64,000 nucleotides of DNA, taken from Laburnicola sp. R22_1 (taxonomy: Eukaryota > Ascomycota > Dothideomycetes > Pleosporales > Didymosphaeriaceae). The stretch lies in contig JACONQ010000004.1 of NCBI GenBank assembly GCA_014281115.1, forward strand, positions 3,224,001-3,288,000, written 5' to 3'. The notes beneath the pieces are model-generated. The model made no database searches, was not told the DNA's origin, and saw nothing but the letters and a program-made list of their open reading frames with translations. The position numbers and the translations under genes were made by a program. The first letter of the stretch is position 1, and the number at the start of each line of letters is the position of its first letter. This document shows positions 58,655 through 64,000 of this stretch, one piece after another.

Positions 58655-61606
58655 CTAGTATCGTTCGATCAACCACACCCTCCTCTCCCCATCCGCCATC
58701 TCCGCCAACATCTTCTGCTCACTCTCCTTCATCACCAAATAATCTCCCACAAACCCGTCCGCCAACGCCTCTCTCAGATCAGTATCCGCCCCAAGAGCCC
58801 GTGTCGCCTCCTCAAAACTTGCAGGCATCTTCTGCAAGATACCATAGGCCGCTCTGCCTTCTTCGTCCAACTGCGAAGGATTTTGAGGTACATCTTTCTG
58901 CGGGAAGTCGACGACGTTACTCTTCAGACCGAGCAGACCAGCCGCAAGGACAGCACCGAGAGCAAAGTACATGTTTGCGAAACCGTCGAGACACCGGATC
59001 TCCCAACGGCTGCTACTCACCCGGCGAAGTGGTACTTCACGGTTTTGCGTTCCCCATGCGACCCACGTGCCGCCAGTCCAGGAATCGTCGACTACACGTC
59101 CATAACTGACCTCCTCTGGCATGGTAAATGCACAGATTGCAGGTAAATGGTTGAGGACACCGCCAACGAAGAACTGGAGATCCTTATCCGGCGGATCTAG
59201 TGAAATGTGAACATGTGCTGCTGTTCCGATACCAGGGAATGGCTTAGGATGCAGTGTAGCTCGTAGACCATGCAAAGCCGCTATTTGCGCGACGACCTGC
59301 CGGGCTTGAATCAGGGAGTCGATGGCAAGCAGCGGTTCTTGAGGGGCGAGAACAAACTCGTACTGGCCTTGGCCAGACTCAGAGTGGAATTGTTGGATGT
59401 CGATGCCGATGTCGGATAGGGATGTAGCTATTTCTGCGAGGAAGGGAACTTGAAGCCATTGTTCGGGCGACATGGTTCCCCATGCATGCGTTTGCGTTAG
59501 TGGCGTATACGGCTCCTCTGTCTGAGCGTCGTTACGCCGCAAGAAAGTTATTTCAATCTCGAATCCGAAGCGGAGCTTGACTAAGAGCGATCCGTCAGCG
59601 TGTGTTGAAAGTAGTGTAAGGCGGGGCTACTCACTGCCGTGATTATACTGCAAGTCGTGGACAAACAGTTCCAGGTTCGTTCGCGGACATTCGCGGATTG
59701 ATCCTCCAGTTTCACTGCGCCAGAAAGACATGACAGTTGCAGAGGGCAGAGGATCTTTGCTATGGCTTCGTCGAAGTGATCGGAGATCTGGTTCCACGTA
59801 GATTTGTCCAACAGGATTGACGACTGGAGTGGCACCATCGTTTTGGAGGGTCCCTGTGTTACCTTGCGAGATGCCAATCCTACTACCAGAGCGAATCATG
59901 CGGTCAAATTCCTTGATTGGGACAATCCTTGCGCGGACAGTGGCCATATAATCAAGCCACTGGACGTAGACAAACTTTACTTGAGGGTTCTCGTTCATGA
60001 AAGTCTCATAAACCTGGATATCGTACACTTGTGGCTCTTTTGGGGGAGGGGGGAACGGAGGAAGATGGTGTCTTTCAGATGGCGTTCGAGGTATTGCCGA
60101 AGGTGGCGCAGATGTAGGCGGTGGACTTCTTGTATCTGAGAATGGCGCTAATGCAGATGGTGGACTGCGTGTATCTGGGCCGGTCGGAAAGGGTTGAATG
60201 GTAGGTGACTGTGCCTGTCCTGAGCCCGATCTGGTATTGAACACGAGAGCTTTTGGCGCTTTCGGCATTATGGCGAGGTCGTCGAAAACCGCCTCATATC
60301 GCAGGTTATAGAGTACATTGGAGTTGTTGAACAAGAAATCTTTCGTCATTGCGATGGCTTGATGTGGGGTGATGTCTTCTTTTTCCACATACTCCAACAA
60401 GAGCTATTAAAGTCAGCTGTTTTCCATGCTATTCACAACAAGTATCACGTAGAATATACTCACATCTAGCCAGACCTCACGGAACTGCAAATTTGCAAGC
60501 CAAAACGTCTCTGGCAAGTAGTGTCCGTCGCTACTATACAGTAGCTTACTGCCGGGAACGATCTCGAGCGCTTGTCGCAGTACCGCTCTTTGGCCATCTC
60601 TGCTCACCATAGGAAACACTTCTCCGATATCGAGATAGACATTTCGATACACGGTGGCGAGATATCCAGCCTCTCTGGTATATGGATAGGCTGAATGCAG
60701 CAGGACGAATGGAACGCTTGTGTAGTTCTCTATTAAAGGTTGTAGAGCCGCTGGATTCGACTTCACAAGGCTGATATCATTGTCTCCAAGGCCTGTGTGG
60801 AGTTGAAAAGGCTTCGACTTCGCATCATGATACGGAAGCCGTTCCGAGAGAATTTCCAGAGTTCGCAGCACCAAGTAATCGTTGAGTGATTTTCTCTCGA
60901 TCCGGTACTTCTTCTTCCGAATACACCGTTCCAAATAGCGTTCAAAAGGTAACCCTACTTCCCGTGCAGCTTGCTCGTAATCCGGCTCGATATCTAAACC
61001 GGTTCGATAGCAGATGACTGTTTTGAAACCAGCAACTTCGGGATCCTGGATAGCTTCTTGAATTTCCCGTTCAAACTCCCCAGTAAATTCGACCCATGTG
61101 TCCGTGAGAAAGCTCGCTTCGTCGAGGTCCTCATCGGTAGCGCCGTCGAGGACGATCTCCATCAGTCTTTCGGCTAAAGTTTCAATCCGAACAATCCGTT
61201 TAGTAGGGGCTTTCGTGTAGCGATCGTGCCAATGGTATGGAAAAACTTTGTCTGGGCTTGCAAGTCCATCGTCGATAAGGAGAGCATGCACTCCTTGAAA
61301 ACATTGCTGGTTCAACCTTTCTGGATTCGACCTGAGCCACTCCGTTCGCTGTTCGAGCAGCTCTTCCCAGTTGGCATCGTCAGAACATTCGTATAGCTGT
61401 CGTAACTGACGTGCTGCTCGGAGATGAGGAAGTGACTTGAATGCATCCCTCAGCGCTCGGCCTTGCGCTTCCGAGGTTATTGCTTCAAAGGGGACTGTGT
61501 CCAAGAACGCGGGTTGAATGATATTATGTGCATGATTGTCGATGAGTGGGAAATTGTTTACTACATTGCGTAGGTGTTCGACTGTAGGCTTTGGCAGCAC
61601 ATCCAT
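58655..61606 (-). CDS. fluG: FluG-type amidohydrolase-glutamine synthetase-like fusion
   Basis: FluG is needed in Aspergillus for an extracellular signal that starts asexual development; it joins an amidohydrolase-2 domain to a GS-I-like domain. Minus-strand exons 60464-61606, 59635-60403 and 58655-59580 give 945 aa. The first domain has FPLIDNHAHNII, LHTGLGDNDI, FVLLHSAYPYTREAGYLA and KLLYSSDGHYLPE. The GS-like domain has VQWLDYMATVRARIVP, FGFEIEITFL, FHSESGQGQYEFVLAP, AAHVHISLDP and SSRWEIRCLDGFANMYFALG. A Pro/Ser-rich linker of about 65 residues with two TRSPP repeats lies between them. An upstream extension of the frame to 61657 begins with TTG, so ATG 61606 is used. Confidence 0.93.
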
Positions 61607-62299
61607 GTTGGAGTCACGCGAATGGTATGCGCGAAGTCGTTGATTGAACGGCGCCAAGCTGTAGTTTGGCCCGCTTTCAGATCAACCTTTGGTGGAAGGG
61701 GAAGAAAAGGGAAGACTAATCGTGGAGCCTTCCTCCTCGAATGGTACTGCAAGAGCGGGGCCTTCGCTTTAGTAGCTGGGGCCACGCAGCACCAGTGAGC
61801 GAGGTCTGCTGACCTCGACGTTGACGTGTACCGAAGCGCCGAGGCAGAAGAGACGCTCAGAAGAAACGCAAAGCACTAAACTGTTGATGATAGACACAAT
61901 AGAGCATCTATCTGGATGCTACACACGGATATCACCGTCTGGAAAGTTATACCTTGATGATTCAATCTGCTGAGGTCATGGTTGCAAAGCGGGATGGATG
62001 ACGCTAGTGAATAGCCTAGGCTGCTTCAGGCGACAAAGACAGCGCTGCAATGAGGTAACACAACGACGAATTTCATTTAGCGGAACTGACAAAGCTCTCA
62101 GCATGTACATGTTAATTTAGAGTATGCCTCCATTCTCCGAGAGCCTCCATTTGAAACTCCAGTTCACCACCTCATCATTACTCCTACATGCCCTCTTGTT
62201 ACCCCACCCAAGCGCCTCTCCCGTCTTATCTACAGGCTCTAAGTTGCTATCCGCAGCACACATTAGAGTTTGTCTTAAGTATTTGTTAGATCTAGGTTG
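61607..62299. other. fluG promoter and transition to the AT-rich block
   Basis: No gene is recognised. Base composition shifts sharply toward A/T after about 62270. Confidence 0.5.
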
Positions 62300-62559
62300 A
62301 GAAGTTAATAATTGTATGTATTTCGCTATCTAATGCGGGGTAGCAGTACCTATATACATATGGGTACCTATACGCTAGTCCTAATAAGGAAGGATATATA
62401 AAAGGGGGATCTAGTTTCTAACAGCCCCCTATCGCCCTATTACATATTCTTTGCTATATCCGCTATTTTTATACACCCCTATAGATCTTTAAAAGTTATA
62501 GGTAGTAGCAGCTTTATAAATATATTTATAATATTATTAGGCTAGTAAATAGGTTTAGA

Positions 62560-62725
62560 GTACCTAGCTTAGGTATAGGGTTAGGTTGGAGTTATATAGA
62601 CCCTAAGTATAGGTTAGGTTAGAGTTATATAGATCCTAGGTATAGGTTAGGTTAGGTTGCATAGATTCTAAGTATAGATTAGATTAGGTTATATAGACTT
62701 CTAGGTATAGGTTAGGTTAGAGTAC
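62560..62725 (+). repeat. Tandem repeat of about 40 bp
   Basis: At least four diverged copies of a unit containing AGGTATAGGTTAGGTTAGAG followed by TTATATAGA lie head to tail (starting near 62571, 62606, 62638 and 62700). Differences are mostly C/T or G/A, as expected after RIP. Confidence 0.8.
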
Positions 62726-63349
62726 CTATTAGAATTACGTAACTTATATTATATAAAATTAATAGTAATAAAATTAGTAACTTTAGTTACTCTCTAAATG
62801 TGTATAAGAAAAGAAATCTAAATAAAAATAAAAATAATACTATTTTACTATTAATATATATAACATATTCTATTAGTAGCCCGGACAGATTAGTCTGCCG
62901 GATAGTTTTTCTTAGCAACTTCGAGATCCCTTATAACTTATAATAATCTACTATAACTTATAATATACTAAGTTACTATTTAATTTACTTTTTACGTTGT
63001 GTAGCCTCTTTGCGCGGCTACTATAGCCGCGTAAAGCTAAGGAGTCTTTCTTAGCAGTACAAACTTACAATAAGACTCTTTATAATATATAATATATTAT
63101 CTACTATACTATACGTAGGTAATATATAGTATACTTATTATAATTTATAGTAAAGCATACTATATCTTAGGTAGTACTTTATCTAATTTTTAGTTACTAA
63201 GTGCGTACTATTATAAGATAAAGTTAACCTATTATTTTTGGCCTTATAGTAACCTATAATAAAATCACTCTAATTTACTATTAACACTATCTAAAAATAA
63301 GCTGCTAAGAGTAATATTTAACTCCTCCTCTATCTCTTTATCTATCTAA

Positions 63350-64000
63350 CAGGTTCTTATGTTGTGTCTAGGCTCTCTATACCTCTCACAGCGGCGTTGT
63401 ATTAAGAGACCTGTCTCTTCCTCACCACTACCTCGCGCCCTTTTCGATAACTTCACCCTAATAGAAGGGCTTTCTACTCCTAAATCTGCTCCCTAAGCAA
63501 AGCCTAGCGTCCCACCTTTCTAAATGCGCTTTCTTTACGCGTTTTTCGCTTTGTTAGAACCTTAATTTGCTTCTTAAGTTCCTTAATATAGGTCTCTTAA
63601 AGTACACTATAGTAGAGTATAAGTTTAGCACCTTTTATAAGCTGTGAGTAGCTTAATTTAGCATTAGGTAGAGACCGAATAAAAGAGTCGCGTACGAGCT
63701 TTAACTAGGATCCAAACTTAAGGGTATTACTTAGGGTCCTGGCTTGCCATAGTGTATCTAGTGGGGTACCCTAAGGTGGAGTGTAAATACGCACATTAAG
63801 GCGATTTACTACTATTAACGCATCTAAAGAAATAAGCCTAGAGGCCTTAAAGGCTTTCTTACAGTTTTCTAGTATAAATATATTAAAAAACGCATTGTAA
63901 AAGGCTAGTAGAAAGCCCTCTTTATTAATATAAAAGACGTATTAGCGCGCTAAGTCCTGCACGCGCTAGGAGTACTTTAGCTTTAGTAGCGCGAAATAGA
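63350..64000 (-). pseudogene. RIP-degraded Fot/pogo-type transposase, C-terminal part, runs off the edge
   Basis: Reading the minus strand with stops ignored, fragments appear in the order typical of the C-terminal third of fungal pogo/Tan1-like transposases: YINKEGFLLAFYNAFFN (near 63920), NCKKAFKASRLISLDA, VVNRLNVRIYTPP, SQLIKGAKLILYYSVL, ELKKQIKVLTKRKTRK, KGGTLGF and finally QRRCERYREPRHNIRTC (near 63370). The last is a damaged version of the CxxCGxxGHNxRTC zinc knuckle that ends these proteins. It is different from the element at 39380-41515, which ends in a coiled coil without a knuckle. The N-terminal and DDE part would lie beyond position 64000. Confidence 0.7.

Larger units (their letters stand above)
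62300..64000. repeat. AT-rich, RIP-like degenerated repeat block
   Basis: The sequence is dominated by TA-rich words (TATAGTA, TTATAA, CTATAT) with sparse GC. Stop codons occur in all frames and there are almost no ATG-started frames over 60 codons, unlike the rest of the window. This is the signature expected from RIP acting on repeated DNA. It contains tandem repeats (62560-62725) and a transposase remnant (63350-64000), and continues past the right edge. Confidence 0.85.

Overview
The window is nuclear DNA of a filamentous ascomycete. The evidence is numerous 45-90 nt GT-AG introns with CTAAC-like branch points, a White Collar-1 photoreceptor gene, FluG, an RNAi-type RNA-dependent RNA polymerase, Fot1/pogo-like transposons, and an AT-rich block that looks mutated by repeat-induced point mutation (RIP). 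A Dothideomycete is my best guess from protein flavour and genome style, but this is inference. Exon models were built by hand from splice signals, reading-frame continuity and family resemblance; no search was run.

Layout. 1-25.7 kb is mostly ordinary housekeeping sequence: the 3' part of wc-1; divergent genes for the mitochondrial matrix protein MAM33 and the citrate carrier CTP1; a BTB fragment; a Ras-like GTPase; a YMC1-type mitochondrial carrier; a low-complexity hypothetical protein; a GPI-anchored PEBP-like protein; adenylosuccinate synthetase; a basic protein with a huge Pro-Ala hexanucleotide repeat; EXO1; TMA16; and a TAN1/THUMP tRNA-modification factor.

25.7-41.5 kb is an accessory-looking, gene-poor stretch. 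It holds an APH-like kinase without its DFG-type Asp, copies of a short dispersed repeat, a secreted Cys-rich GPI protein, a 5'-truncated short-chain dehydrogenase, a cytochrome P450 remnant cut off at a repeat copy, and an RNA-dependent RNA polymerase gene with a 2136-bp Fot1/pogo-like transposon at its 5' end. The transposon sits in the first RdRP intron, or very near the start codon if that intron is not real. Its terminal inverted repeat carries an ATG that is in frame with the RdRP.

41.9-61.6 kb returns to housekeeping genes: mitochondrial ClpP and a divergent putative mitochondrial protein, a Pro-rich scaffold-like protein, the cohesin acetyltransferase ECO1, a GNAT acetyltransferase, a large helical protein of unknown function, a WSC-domain membrane sensor, a nonsense-mutated half of a siderophore transporter, and fluG with an extra Pro-rich linker.

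61.7-64 kb is an AT-rich, RIP-like block with tandem repeats and the degraded C-terminal part of a second, different Fot/pogo-type transposase running off the right edge.

The most notable locus is 39.36-41.56 kb, where a transposon has invaded a gene of the pathway expected to silence transposons and appears to have donated a replacement start codon.
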